The notes beneath the pieces were generated by a model. It was not told where the DNA came from and did no database searches. It saw only the letters and a list, made by a program, of their open reading frames with translations. Made by a program: the position numbers and the translations under genes. From Methylobacterium brachiatum (GTDB lineage Bacteria; Pseudomonadota; Alphaproteobacteria; Rhizobiales; Beijerinckiaceae), in contig NZ_JAJALK010000016.1 in assembly GCF_020523825.1 (NCBI RefSeq), positions 36,682 through 100,681 on the forward strand: 64,000 nucleotides of DNA, in the 5' to 3' direction. How positions within the stretch are numbered: position 1 is the first letter of the stretch; each line of letters starts with the position of its first letter. Below are positions 53,830 through 63,946 of this stretch, piece by piece.

Positions 53830-55575
53830 ATGACGCGCACCTCGTCGATCGCGACGCTCCGAACCTCCGCCGGAGGCTCGCAGGCCGCCCCGATCCCGCT
53901 GCGCGCCCGGATCCGGCCCGGCCTGACCCTGCGCCGCCTCCGGCTCTGGAGCGGGCTGGTCCTGTTCGCCTACATCCTGACCCACCTGACCAACCACGCG
54001 CTCGGCAACGTCTCCCTCGACGCCATGGAGGACGGCCTCGGCGTCGCCTCCGCGCTGTGGCTCAACCCGCTGGGCCTGGCCCTGCTCTACGGCGCGCTGG
54101 TGATCCACCTGCTGCTCGGGCTCCAGGCGCTCTACGCCGCCCGCTACTTCCGCTGGCGTCCCGGCGAGGTCGTGCAGATGGTCTCCGGTCTGCTGATCCC
54201 GCCGCTGCTGGTCAGCCACGTCGTGGGCACCCGGATCGCCTTCGCCACCGAGGGGCTCGAGAAGGGCTACGCGCAGGAACTCTACGCCTTCTGGGTCGCG
54301 GCGCCGCATCAGGGCGCGATGCAGGCGGCGATGTTGGTCATCGCCTGGATCCACGGCTGCTCCGGACTGTATTTCTGGCTGCAGCTGAAGCCCGCCTTCG
54401 GGCGCGCCGCGCCCTGGCTCCTGGCGGTCGCGGTGCTGGTGCCGGTCCTGGCGCTGCTCGGCTTCGTGCAGGGCGGCCGGACAATCCTCGCCCTGGCGCA
54501 GGACCCGGCCTGGCGCGCCGCGGCGCTCAAGCCCGTCCATGTCGGGTTGCCCGACCAGGTGGCGCGGCTCGGCGCGATCCGGGACGGGATGCTGCTGACC
54601 TATGCCGGCCTGGTCGCCGCGGTGATCGCCGCCCGCGGCGTCCGGACCCTCGCGGAGGTCAAGCGCGGGACGATCCGGCTCAGCTATCCCGACGGAAAGG
54701 TGGTCCGGGTGCCCCGCGGCACCAGCGTGCTGGAGGCGAGCCGGCGCAACCGGATCCCCCATGCCAGCGTCTGCGGCGGCCGCGGCCGGTGCTCGACCTG
54801 CCGGATCCGCGTGCTCGACGGCAGCGCCGACACGCCCCCCGCCGGCCGGGCCGAGCGCGCCGTGCTGGAGCGGATCGCCGCCGGGCCCGGGGTGCGCCTC
54901 GCCTGCCAGTTCCGGCCCGAGGCCGACCTCGCTGTGGTGCCGCTGTTCCCGCTGCCGCCGCGGGTGCGGCAGGCGGACCTGCTCGACCGGGCGCAATCCG
55001 GCGAGGAGCGCTTCATCGTGGCGATGTTCGTCGACCTGCGCGGCTCGACCCGGCTCGCCGAGGAGCGCCTGCCCTACGACACGGTGTTCATCATCAACCG
55101 CTTCCTCGGGGCGGTCGGCGACGCGGTGCGGGACGCCGGCGGCTCGACCAACCAGTTCCTCGGCGACGGGCTGCTGGCCCTGTTCGGCCTCGAGACCGAC
55201 CCCGAGCCGGCGGCCCGCGACGCGCTCCGGGCGGTCGAGCTGATCGCCGAGCACGTCGCCACCCTGAACGAGCTTCTGGCCGCCGACCTGGAGCACACCC
55301 TCCGGTACGGGATCGGCGTCCATGCCGGCCTGGCGATCGTCGGCGAGATGGGCGACGCCACCGATGCGCGCTTCACCGCGCTCGGCGACACCGTCAACGT
55401 CGCCTCGCGCCTGCAGGGCCTGACCAAGGTCCTTGGCTGCGTCGCCGTGATCTCGGAGGCGGTCTATCGCGCGGCCAAGACCGCGCCGACGGCGATCCGG
55501 GAGATCCCGGTCGAGGGCCGGTCCGAGCCGGTCCGGGTGAGCACGCTCGGGGTGCTCTGCCCCGCCGCGCCGTGA
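53830..55575 (+). CDS. Membrane cytochrome-b-like / 2Fe-2S ferredoxin / class III adenylate cyclase fusion
   Basis: 581 residues from ATG 53830. Residues ~35-275 hold five or six helices resembling a succinate-dehydrogenase cytochrome b anchor, with histidines (ILTHLTNHALGN, ALVIHLLLGLQ, LLVSHVVGTR). Residues ~280-370 are a plant-type ferredoxin with Cys315, Cys321, Cys324 and Cys359. The cyclase domain (~390-560) has FVDLRGSTRLAEE, FLGDGLLALFG and ALGDTVNVASRLQG, so both metal Asp residues are present. It should make cAMP in response to redox state or electron flow. The architecture is known in rhizobia-like bacteria, but what it senses is unclear. Confidence 0.88.
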   Translation: MTRTSSIATLRTSAGGSQAAPIPLRARIRPGLTLRRLRLWSGLVLFAYILTHLTNHALGNVSLDAMEDGLGVASALWLNPLGLALLYGALVIHLLLGLQALYAARYFRWRPGEVVQMVSGLLIPPLLVSHVVGTRIAFATEGLEKGYAQELYAFWVAAPHQGAMQAAMLVIAWIHGCSGLYFWLQLKPAFGRAAPWLLAVAVLVPVLALLGFVQGGRTILALAQDPAWRAAALKPVHVGLPDQVARLGAIRDGMLLTYAGLVAAVIAARGVRTLAEVKRGTIRLSYPDGKVVRVPRGTSVLEASRRNRIPHASVCGGRGRCSTCRIRVLDGSADTPPAGRAERAVLERIAAGPGVRLACQFRPEADLAVVPLFPLPPRVRQADLLDRAQSGEERFIVAMFVDLRGSTRLAEERLPYDTVFIINRFLGAVGDAVRDAGGSTNQFLGDGLLALFGLETDPEPAARDALRAVELIAEHVATLNELLAADLEHTLRYGIGVHAGLAIVGEMGDATDARFTALGDTVNVASRLQGLTKVLGCVAVISEAVYRAAKTAPTAIREIPVEGRSEPVRVSTLGVLCPAAP

Positions 55576-55654
55576 TGGATACGGTTTCCCGGAGACATCG
55601 GCTGCACACACGGACGGAAGCAGGGTCGGATGGCCCGCCCCGCCCCCGCCGGAG

Positions 55655-56893
55655 TCAGAACCTCCGCGCCTCCCTCCCCCGGGCCAGATGCGGGGACAGG
55701 GCCAGCATGAGCGGCACCACGGCGAGCGCCGTCCCGGCGGCCGCCACGGCGGCCCAGCGGGGGCCGGCCGCATCCCCGAGCCGGCCGTAGAGCAGCGGCG
55801 CCGCGAGCGCGCTGCCCCCGAGCGTGCAGGTGTAGAACACCGCGAACGCCCGCTCGACCCGGCCGCCCGGGGCCAGTTCCGGCACCGTGCCGTACAGGAC
55901 CGACGAGGTGCCGTTCAGCATCACGCCCAGCAGCGGCAGCAGGATCAGCGCCGGGGCGAGCGGCAGGGCGATCACCGCCAGGATCGCGGCCGCGGTCCCG
56001 GTCTCGGTGAGCAGCACGGTCCGGGTGACGCCGAGGCGCTCCCCGAGCCGGCCGCACACGGCCTTGCCGAGCGCCCCGCCGATGAACACCAGCGAGAGCG
56101 CGAGCCCCACGGTGGTCAGGGCCGCGCCCTTCTCCTGCAGCAGGAACGGCAGGTAGAGCAGGAAGGCCGGGCGGGCGGCGTTGTCGAGGGTGCCGATCGC
56201 GACGAGGAGGCCGAAGCCGGGCCGGGCGCCGGCCCCGTCACGGGTGCCGATTGCGGCCTTCGCCCGCTTCGTGCGTGACCTGGACTCACGCGGCAGCCAG
56301 CGGCCGACGCCGAGCGCGACCGCGACGCCCAGCCCGGCGATCACCCAGAGCGCCGTGCGCCAGCCCGACAGGGTCAGCAGGAAGCCGACCAGCGGCGGCA
56401 CGGCCGCCTTCCCGAGATCGCCGGCGAAATTGTAGGTGCCGAGCGGACCGCGCGCCGCGGCCCCGTAGGCCCGGGCAATCACCGTGGAGGCCAGCGGGTG
56501 CTGGGTGCTGCTGCCGGCACCCCCGAGCAGCAGGCCGACGCAGAGGCCGATCAGGCCGCCCGATGCCCCGGCCAGCGCGTAGCCGCCCGCGCTGAGCAGC
56601 GTGCCGAGCACCAGCACCGTGCGGGCGCCGAATGCCTGAGCGAGCCGGCTCGCCGGCATCTGCAGGGCCGCGAGCGCGCCGTTATAGAGCGAGCGCAGCA
56701 GCGCCAGCGCGACGTAGTCGAGGCCGAACTCCGCCTGCCAGACCGGCAGCAGCACGTAGATCAGGTCGGTGTAGCCGTCGTGCAGGGCGTGGTTGATCCC
56801 GGCGATCACCAGGGTGCGCTTGTCGTCGATGCGCTTGGCCGCCCGGTCCGGGGCGTCGTCGAGCGGGGCGGTGAAGTCCGAGGCGCGGGCCAT
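55655..56893 (-). CDS. MFS efflux transporter, fosmidomycin-resistance-like
   Basis: 412 residues from ATG 56893. Twelve helices; features include INHALHDGYTDLIYVLLPVW at helix 1 and LLLGGAGSSTQHPLASTVIA in helix 4, typical of the Fsr-type drug exporters. It is divergent from a LysR regulator 94 bases away that probably controls it. Convergent with the cyclase gene. Confidence 0.85.
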   Translation of the reverse strand: MARASDFTAPLDDAPDRAAKRIDDKRTLVIAGINHALHDGYTDLIYVLLPVWQAEFGLDYVALALLRSLYNGALAALQMPASRLAQAFGARTVLVLGTLLSAGGYALAGASGGLIGLCVGLLLGGAGSSTQHPLASTVIARAYGAAARGPLGTYNFAGDLGKAAVPPLVGFLLTLSGWRTALWVIAGLGVAVALGVGRWLPRESRSRTKRAKAAIGTRDGAGARPGFGLLVAIGTLDNAARPAFLLYLPFLLQEKGAALTTVGLALSLVFIGGALGKAVCGRLGERLGVTRTVLLTETGTAAAILAVIALPLAPALILLPLLGVMLNGTSSVLYGTVPELAPGGRVERAFAVFYTCTLGGSALAAPLLYGRLGDAAGPRWAAVAAAGTALAVVPLMLALSPHLARGREARRF

Positions 56894-56987
56894 CCTGGGA
56901 TCCTTGTGCGGCCACCACAGGATGCGGATCTCGCGCCCGGCTGACAAACGCCTTATGCTGACGCTCGCGTGAGGAAACCTGACAGCG

Positions 56988-57875
56988 ATGCACCGCCGCC
57001 TGCCGCCGCTCAATGCGCTGAAGGCCTTCGAGGCGGCGGCCCGGCACGCCAGCTTCACCCGGGCCGCCGAGGAGCTGCGCGTGACCCACGGGGCGGTGAG
57101 CCGGCACGTCCAGATGCTCGAAGGCTGGCTCGGCGTGCCGCTGTTCGAGCGCCACAACCGGCGGGTGGTGCTCACCGAGGCCGGGCGCAGCTACGCCGCC
57201 GAGATCGGCGCCGCCCTCGACCGGGTCGCCCTGGCGACCGCCCGCCAGGTCGAGCGCGGCCGGCCGCGCCTGCTGCACGTCAACGCGCTCGCGACCTTCA
57301 CCCTGCGCTGGCTGATCCCGCGGCTGTCCGGCTTCCAGGTCGCCCATCCCGCCATCGAGGTCCGGCTGACCACCTCCAACGTGCCGCTGGCGAACCTCGC
57401 CGACCCGTTCGACGTGGCGATCCGGGGCGGGCCGCAAACACGCCCCGGCCATGTCGCGCAGCCGTTCCTCACCGAGCGGCGCATCCCGGTCTGCAGCCCG
57501 GCCCTGCTGCAGCGCCTGCCCCTGCAGGAGCCGGGGCAGTTGCGTCACCACACCCTGCTGCACGCGGCGACGCTCCCGGAGGTCTGGCCGCACTGGCTGC
57601 GCGCCGCCGGGGTGCCGGACCTGGTCCCCCAGGCCTCGGTGACCCTGGAGCATTTCTACCTGACCCTGCAGGCCGCCCTCGACGGTCTCGGCGTGGCCAT
57701 GGGCCCGGAGCGCCTGATCGCCGACGACCTGGCGGCCGGCCGCCTGACCCGCCCCTTCGCGGGCCCGTCCCTGCCGGCGCGGAGCTACTACACCTACGTC
57801 CCGGAGGCCCGGGCCGAGGACCCGACCGTGCGCGCCTTCTGCGCCTGGCTCACCGAGGCGGCGCACGAAGCCTGA
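56988..57875 (+). CDS. LysR-family regulator, GcvA-like
   Basis: 295 residues. N-terminal HTH begins LPPLNALKAFEAAARHASFT, RAAEELRVTHGAVSRHVQML, which is the GcvA/AmpR subgroup. C-terminal effector domain follows (VNALATFTLRWLIPRLSGFQ). Divergent from the MFS gene, so likely its regulator; the inducer cannot be predicted. Confidence 0.9.
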   Translation: MHRRLPPLNALKAFEAAARHASFTRAAEELRVTHGAVSRHVQMLEGWLGVPLFERHNRRVVLTEAGRSYAAEIGAALDRVALATARQVERGRPRLLHVNALATFTLRWLIPRLSGFQVAHPAIEVRLTTSNVPLANLADPFDVAIRGGPQTRPGHVAQPFLTERRIPVCSPALLQRLPLQEPGQLRHHTLLHAATLPEVWPHWLRAAGVPDLVPQASVTLEHFYLTLQAALDGLGVAMGPERLIADDLAAGRLTRPFAGPSLPARSYYTYVPEARAEDPTVRAFCAWLTEAAHEA

Positions 57876-58003
57876 CGCGCCGGGGATGGCGTCGGGGGTC
57901 GGACTGGCGCAAGGATGGTTGTCGGGCAAGGATGCTTGTCAGGAACGCGTTCGACGGCGGGGTCCAGCGCCGACCGGTGAGCGCCGCGGCCGAAGGTGAG
58001 TTC

Positions 58004-60145
58004 ATGGCGCGCAAGCGTCTCCGTCCCACGACCGTCTACCTGTCCGAGGCCGTGGCGCGGCTCGGGCTTTCCCCGGATTCCATCGATCTGGAGACTCTGC
58101 GCGCCGATCTCGAACTCCCGGAATTCGGTGCCGAGGTCGACGACGAGCGGATCGCCGACGTTTTGCGCGCCCGCCAGAAGGCCCGGGCCTTCGCGGAGAC
58201 CGGCGTCCCGGCGGTCCGACAGGCGATCCCCGCGCTCAGGGCCGCCATCCTGCGGGACCGCCGGGTGATCTGGACCATCCGGACCGAGATTCCGCTCCTC
58301 GACAATGGCCGCCTGGACCTGCGGATCGACAGCGCCCCGGACCCGGCGGCGGCCGAGATCCTGGCCCGCATGGCGGCCCGGAACGATCCGGCGCACCGCC
58401 TCGAGACCCTGCGGGCGACGGTGGCGGAACGCGCCGGCGAGGTCACCCGGACCCTGAGCAAGCCGGTCGAGCGCCTGCGGGCACAGATCATCCAGGATCT
58501 GCGCGAGGTCGGGGCCGACGCGGCCGCCTATATCGCCCATCTGGACCGTTCGCTGCGCTCCCGCGTGTTCACCTACGGGCCGAAGCTGGCGCGCTCCCTG
58601 AACGACACCCTCACCCCCGTCCGGCGCCACGCCAAGGCGGTGGCGAGCGAGGGCTCGCGCCTGCGCCGCCTGCGCGATCAGGTCGGCTTCGGCGCCTATA
58701 TCGAGCGGTTCGCCGCCGCCCGCCGGCTGAACCGCCGGATCCTGTTCCACATGGGACCGACCAATTCCGGCAAGACCTACGCGGCCCTGCAGATGCTGAC
58801 GGCGGCCGCCAACGGCACCTATCTGGCGCCCCTGCGGCTGCTCGCCCTGGAGAATTACGAGGCCCTGCGCGAGCGCGGGCTCCGGGCCGGGATGGTCACC
58901 GGCGAGGAGGTCCTGGGCGAGCCGGAGCCGACCCACACCGCCCGCACCATCGAGACCGCCGACCTGACCCGCCCGATCGACGTGGCGGTGATCGACGAGA
59001 TCCAGATGCTGTCGGATCCCGATCGCGGCTGGGCCTGGACCAACGCCCTGTTCGGCGTGCCCGCCCGGACCGTGGTCGTGTGCGGCTCCGACGACGCCCT
59101 GTCCTACGTCCGCCGCGCCGCCGAGGCCGCCGGTGAGTCGCTGGAGGTGATCCCGTTCACCCGCAAGTCGCCGCTGCTGCTGCTCGACACGCCGGTCCCC
59201 CTGGAGAAGGTCGAGCCCGGGGACGCGGTCGTGGCGTTCTCGCGCCGGGCCGTGCACGAGAACCGCGAGATCCTGGTCGCCCGCGGGCACCGGGTGGCGA
59301 CGATCTACGGCGCCCTGTCGCCGGAGGTGCGCCGGGCCGAGGCCACGCGCTTCCGCACCGGCGAGGCCAACGTGCTGGTCACCACCGACGCGATCGGCAT
59401 GGGGCTCAATCTCGGGCCGCTCCGGCGGATCGTGTTCTCGACCGTGCGCAAGTGGGACGGCACGAAGGAGCGCGGCCTGACCAATTCCGAGATCCGCCAG
59501 ATCGCCGGCCGGGCCGGCCGCTACGGCCACCAGGATGTCGGCTACGTGGCGGCGACGGACGCGGTCGCCATCGAGCCGATCCGGATCGCCCTGTCGGGCG
59601 CCCCCACGGCGCCGGCGGCCGATTCGCGCTTCTTCGTCCGGCCGGATCTCGGCGCGATCCGCTCGGTCGCCGAGGAGATGCAGACCCAGAGCCTCCACGA
59701 GGTGCTGACGCATTTCGCCCGGGCGACCTTCTATGCCGGCTCGCCGTTCCAGCCCTCGGCCCTGGAGGAGATCCTGGAGGTCGCGCGGGTCATCGACCGG
59801 GCGCGGCTGCCGATCGAGGAAAAATTCGCCTTCTCGGTCTGCCCGATCAACCGGCGCGACGAGATCGCCATGGGCATGCTCGAGCGCTGGAGCCAGGCCC
59901 GGGCGGCGCGCACCACGGTCCCGGCCCTGCGGGCGAGCCTGACCGGGGAACTCGACTACCAGGAGCGGACCGTCCGTCTCGCCAGCGCCTATCTGTGGCT
60001 GTCGCGCCGCTTCCCCGACACGTTCGACGACGTCGAGGCGATCCGGCACATGCGCGGCCGCGCCAACGACGCCATCGAGCAGCATCTGCGCGAGACCGCG
60101 ACCCGCAAGGCCGAGCGCCGCACCCGCCGGGCGGGCACCCGGTAG
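58004..60145 (+). CDS. SUV3-like DEAD/DExH RNA helicase
   Basis: 713 residues from ATG 58004 with a GGTGAG site. The N-terminal ~240 residues are helical. The core shows Walker A HMGPTNSGKTYAAL, LAPLRLLALENYE, VIDEIQMLSDPDRG (DEIQ box), VTTDAIGMGLNLG and QIAGRAGRYG, the set of mitochondrial SUV3 and its alphaproteobacterial relatives, involved in RNA degradation. A basic tail (RKAERRTRRAGTR) closes it. The gene stands alone. Confidence 0.93.
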   Translation: MARKRLRPTTVYLSEAVARLGLSPDSIDLETLRADLELPEFGAEVDDERIADVLRARQKARAFAETGVPAVRQAIPALRAAILRDRRVIWTIRTEIPLLDNGRLDLRIDSAPDPAAAEILARMAARNDPAHRLETLRATVAERAGEVTRTLSKPVERLRAQIIQDLREVGADAAAYIAHLDRSLRSRVFTYGPKLARSLNDTLTPVRRHAKAVASEGSRLRRLRDQVGFGAYIERFAAARRLNRRILFHMGPTNSGKTYAALQMLTAAANGTYLAPLRLLALENYEALRERGLRAGMVTGEEVLGEPEPTHTARTIETADLTRPIDVAVIDEIQMLSDPDRGWAWTNALFGVPARTVVVCGSDDALSYVRRAAEAAGESLEVIPFTRKSPLLLLDTPVPLEKVEPGDAVVAFSRRAVHENREILVARGHRVATIYGALSPEVRRAEATRFRTGEANVLVTTDAIGMGLNLGPLRRIVFSTVRKWDGTKERGLTNSEIRQIAGRAGRYGHQDVGYVAATDAVAIEPIRIALSGAPTAPAADSRFFVRPDLGAIRSVAEEMQTQSLHEVLTHFARATFYAGSPFQPSALEEILEVARVIDRARLPIEEKFAFSVCPINRRDEIAMGMLERWSQARAARTTVPALRASLTGELDYQERTVRLASAYLWLSRRFPDTFDDVEAIRHMRGRANDAIEQHLRETATRKAERRTRRAGTR

Positions 60146-60146
60146 C

Positions 60147-60192
60147 GCATCATCCCGAAAGGCGGTTGCCGGCTTTCGGGAGAAGATGATGC
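60147..60192. terminator. Bidirectional terminator-like hairpin
   Basis: GCATCATC-CCGAAAG ... CTTTCGG-GAGAA-GATGATGC between the convergent helicase and TonB receptor genes. Two stacked stems (8 and 7 bp) with small internal loops. There is no T-run, so it may act as an mRNA-end stabiliser rather than a classical terminator; similar hairpins are common at gene ends in this group. Confidence 0.6.
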
Positions 60193-60211
60193 ACCATCGA
60201 GACTTAACCCC

Positions 60212-62556
60212 TCACCAGCGGTAGCCGAGGCTGGCGATGACAGTCCGGCCGTTCCCGTAGAAGCAGCCGCCCGCCGCGAAGCAGGAGGCGACATAGGTCC
60301 GGTCGAACAGGTTCGCGGCGTTGATCGAGGCTTGCCAGCCCGCGAGCCCCGGATCGGCGGCGCCGAGATCGTAGCGGATCGCCGCATCGACCAGGGTCAC
60401 GGCCGGCACGGAAAAACTGTTGGCCGGATCGCCGGCGCTCCGGCCGATGACGCGGATCCCGCCGGCGAGGCTGAGGCCCGCGAGCGGCCCGCCCGGAAAC
60501 CGGTAATGCGCCCAGAGCGACACCAGTTGGTCGGGCACGGCGACGAAGCGCTTGCCGACGAGCGCCGGGTTGCTGTCCCGGCGCACGGTGGTGTCGAGAT
60601 AGGTATAGGCGCCGATCAGATCGAGGCTGTCGGACAGGGTCGCCCGGGCCTCGAACTCGATGCCGCGCGAGCGCACGGCGCCGGTCTGGACGCTGTAGAA
60701 CGGATGCGCCGGATCGGCGGCGGCGACGTTGTCCTGGGTGATGTCGAAGCCCGAGACGGCGACGAAGCTGTCCAGGCCGGGGGGCTGATACTTCACCCCG
60801 GCCTCGGTCTGCCGCGCATGGGTCGGCTTGAACGGGGCACCCGAAAACCCGGTGCCCAGGGTCGGCTCGAACGATGTCGCGTAGCTCGCATACGGCGCCA
60901 GGCCGCTGTCGAACAGGTAGACCGCACCGACCCGGCCGGTGAAGGCCTCGTCGTCCTGGCGAGAACTCCCTGCCGTCAGGCGGTTGGCGGTATCGAGCAG
61001 GGACCAATCCTGCCGGCCCCCGACCGTGACCGCCCAGTGGTCCAGGCGCATCTGGTCCTGGGCGTAGAGGCCGACGCGGCTCCAGTCCTGACGGGTGCGC
61101 GGGAGCGCAGCCGGAAGGGCGAAGGGCCGGCGGTAGACCGGCGCCGTAAAGTCGATCGGCGGCACCGGGCCGAAGCCCGAGGCGTTCACGTCCGCCCGGG
61201 AGCCCTGATAGCCGAGACCGAGCAGGATCGTATGGCCGACCGGTCCGGTGGCGAAATCGGCCTGCGTCTGGTTGTCGAGCGACACACCGTCGACCGCCTC
61301 TCGCGACCAGGAGGCCGAGCGTTCGAGCAGGCGCGCGATCGCGCCGAACGGGGCGAAGTAATTGATCGCCACGCCTTCGAAGCGCGTATCGATATGGGCG
61401 TAGCGCAGGTTCTGGCGGACGGTCCAGGTCTCGTCGAAGCGGTGCTCGAAGGCGTAGCCGATCATCGCCTGCTGACGGTCGTACGCATCGAAGCCGGGCT
61501 CGCCCGGGAAGAAGCGGCGCCGGATCCGGCCGGCCGGGCTGGGGAACAGGCTCCCCTCGGCCGGGAGCCAGCCCGCGAAGTTGTTGTGCGGGTCGTTCTG
61601 GTAGAAGCCCAGCAGAGTGAGGTGCGTGTCGTCGTCCGGCCGCCAGGCCAGCGCCGGCGCCAGCACGAGCCGCTGCTCCCGTGAGAAATCGACCTGCGTG
61701 TCGACCCGCCGGCCGAGGCCGTTCAGGCGATAGGCCCAGCGTCCGTCCGCGGTGATCGGCCCGCCGAGATCGAAGGCCGCCTCGGCCCGGTTGCGGTTGC
61801 CGGTGGTGAGCGTGACCGCGCGGAAAGGCTGCTCGGTCGGTCGCTTGCTGACCATGCTGACGATGCCGCCCGGGCTCGCCTGCCCGTAGAGGACCGAGGC
61901 CGGTCCGCGCAGCACCTCGACGCGCTCCAGCACGGACGGGTCGATGACCTGCGCGGCCCAGTTCCCACCCTTGACGAGCGGCAGGCCGTCGAGGATCTGC
62001 GGGTTGGTCGCGCCCGCCGCGAAGCCCCCGAAGCCGCGCAGGAACACGCTTTCCAGCACGCCGCCGACCCGCGTGTCCGCGAACACGCCCGGCGTGTAGC
62101 GCAAGGAATCGCCGACGCTCCGGGCCGCCTGCTGGTCGATCTGCGCCCGGGGGATCACCGACACGGCCTGCGGCACCGCGAGGAGTGGCGTGTCGGTCTT
62201 CGTCCCGGTGGCCGAGACCCGCGCCACGAGGCCGGGGACCGGATCCGTCCCGGTCATCCCGTGGCCGGTGACCGTGAGGCCGGAAGGGCGATGGCGGCAT
62301 CGGTCCCGGGGCGCTCGTGAACGGCCGCCCTCTCCGCTTCGGCTGCCGCGCCCGCTCGGTGGCGGGGTGCCGCGGTCCGGCTCGACGCGACGCCGGGTTG
62401 CCCCGCGCCGGGCACATGGTCCTCGGCGTGGAGGGCCGCCGGGGAGCCGGACAGGATCACGGCCAGCACGCATGTCGCTTTGGACGATCGGGGGTTCGCG
62501 CGCGGCTTCTGGCCGATTGGGGCGACGGCGTGCGGATCCTGCGGGCGCGGAGACAT
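60212..62556 (-). pseudogene. TonB-dependent siderophore receptor with apparent one-base frameshift
   Basis: The coding start is ATG 62556 with AGGAG upstream and a signal peptide (ATCVLAVILSGSPAALHAED). That frame runs through DAAIALP near 62285 and then stops at 62254. The receptor body continues in the next frame with GLTVTGHGMTG, VPQAVSVIPRAQIDQQ, the plug motif EVLRGPASVLYGQASPGG and the barrel to YRW. One missing base in the CCGG(G)C run at about 62278-62284 explains both; repaired, the protein would be 781 residues. It is either a recent loss of function, a phase-variable site or a sequencing error. The C-terminus resembles that of the other receptor (CFYGNG/CFYGDG). Confidence 0.75.
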
Positions 62557-62669
62557 GGTCGGGCTCCTGTCTGGGGAGCCCAGCGCTACGGCGATTGCCG
62601 CCGCCGGTCAACAAAGGTAGGATGATTGGATGAAACTATCTTTTAGCGCAATTCCAAGGAGTCCGGAGC

Positions 62670-63071
62670 ATGGACCGTGCGGCCTTCACCCTTCAAGACG
62701 TCTCGGCCTTTCCCGTCGTGCGGATGCGGAATGGGGATGCCTGCACGCCCGGCTACGCACCGGCCTGGTGCCGAGAGATGGACGCGCTTCTCGGGCGCAA
62801 CACCCCCTTCGTGCTCATCTATGAGGGGCGCCAAAACGACGAGCCGCACGACGACCGGGTCGCCCGCGGGCTGTGGCTGAAGCGGAACAAGGACGCCTTG
62901 GCGGAGCGCTGCCGCGCCCTGATCATCGTCGAGCCCGACCGAGATCGGCGCGCGGCTCTGGACGCGGCCTTCCCCGGCTTGGTCCGCGCCTTCGGTACAC
63001 CGCAGGCCGCCTGCGCCACCGATGAGGAGGCGGTCGCGCTGGCCAGGCAGGCCCTGCGCGCGACCGGCTGA
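62670..63071 (+). CDS. Conserved-looking small protein next to TonB receptor
   Basis: 133 residues, divergent from the receptor. Segments DVSAFPVVRMRNGDACTPGY, APAWCREMDALLGRNTPFVL and HDDRVARGLWLKRNKDALAE look like a folded alpha/beta domain. I have a sense this family accompanies siderophore receptors but cannot name it. No signal peptide, so cytoplasmic. Confidence 0.65.
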   Translation: MDRAAFTLQDVSAFPVVRMRNGDACTPGYAPAWCREMDALLGRNTPFVLIYEGRQNDEPHDDRVARGLWLKRNKDALAERCRALIIVEPDRDRRAALDAAFPGLVRAFGTPQAACATDEEAVALARQALRATG

Positions 63072-63082
63072 ACGGAGCGCGA

Positions 63083-63796
63083 TCAGCGATCGGCAGCAGC
63101 CGGCCCGTCACGCTCAAGCGCGTCGAGGATCGGGCTGACGATCGCCCGGGCGGCCTCCGCGGCACCGGCTTCATCGCGGTCCCGGATCGCATCGACGACC
63201 CGGCGATGGGCCGCGAGGTCCGGCTCGGGCAAGGTCCGGTCGGCCAGCGCCGCGCTCGTGCTGCCGTGCAAGGCCAGCGCGAAGTAGCGATAGAGCTCTA
63301 CGAGGGCGGCGTTGCCGCCGCTTCGGGCGACCGCGACATGGAAGGCGATGTCGCGCTCGATGAAGCCCGCGAGATCGCCGTCCTGGGGACGCTCCCCGCG
63401 CGCCGCCAGCAGCTCCTCGAGCCGTCGCACGTCGTCCGCGTCCCGCCGGGTCGCGGCCCGGCGTGCGGCCTCGGTCTCGAGCAGCGCGCGCAGCTCGAAA
63501 TGGTCGCGCAGGCTCGCATGGGTAACCCGGCGCATGACCTCCGCCGGGTCGACGTTGAGGCGGACATAGGTCCCGTCCCCCTGTCGCACCTCGAGGACCT
63601 TGGCATGCGAGAGCACCCGCACGGCCTCCCGCACGGTGTTCCGCCCGACCTGCAGCATCTCGGCGAGTTCCGCCTCCTTCGGGATGCGTGCCCCGACCTT
63701 CCAGCGGCCGGTCTCGATCTGCGTGCGGATAAGTTCGATCGCGGAATCGACCAAGGAGCGTCGGGCGGCCTGGGGCAGGTTTAAGGTCGGGGGCAT
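63083..63796 (-). CDS. GntR-family regulator, FadR type
   Basis: 237 residues from ATG 63796. Winged HTH RWKVGARIPKEAELAEML, QVGRNTVREAVRVLSHAKVL is classical GntR; the FCD-type C-terminal domain (RDHFELRALLETEAARRAAT, IAFHVAVARSGGNAALVEL) binds a metal and small acids. No clear target gene is adjacent; the 133-residue gene is convergent. Confidence 0.9.
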   Translation of the reverse strand: MPPTLNLPQAARRSLVDSAIELIRTQIETGRWKVGARIPKEAELAEMLQVGRNTVREAVRVLSHAKVLEVRQGDGTYVRLNVDPAEVMRRVTHASLRDHFELRALLETEAARRAATRRDADDVRRLEELLAARGERPQDGDLAGFIERDIAFHVAVARSGGNAALVELYRYFALALHGSTSAALADRTLPEPDLAAHRRVVDAIRDRDEAGAAEAARAIVSPILDALERDGPAAADR

Positions 63797-63886
63797 GGGA
63801 GCAGCTTTACGCGAGGATGCAGGATCATCCCACGTCTGAACCGTCTCCTCGATCAGCCCGTTTGGCAAGCATGGCCCCGAACACGA

Positions 63887-63918
63887 AAAACCCGGCTCGC
63901 GTTAGTGAGCCGGGTTTT
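63887..63918 (-). terminator. Intrinsic terminator after tRNA-fMet
   Basis: Inverted repeat AAAACCCGGCTC / GAGCCGGGTTTT with an 8-base loop. Read on the minus strand it ends in a T-run, just downstream of the tRNA gene. The symmetry would also stop plus-strand transcription. Confidence 0.9.
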
Positions 63919-63946
63919 CCGATGGGTCGAGTCATCGAAAGAGATT

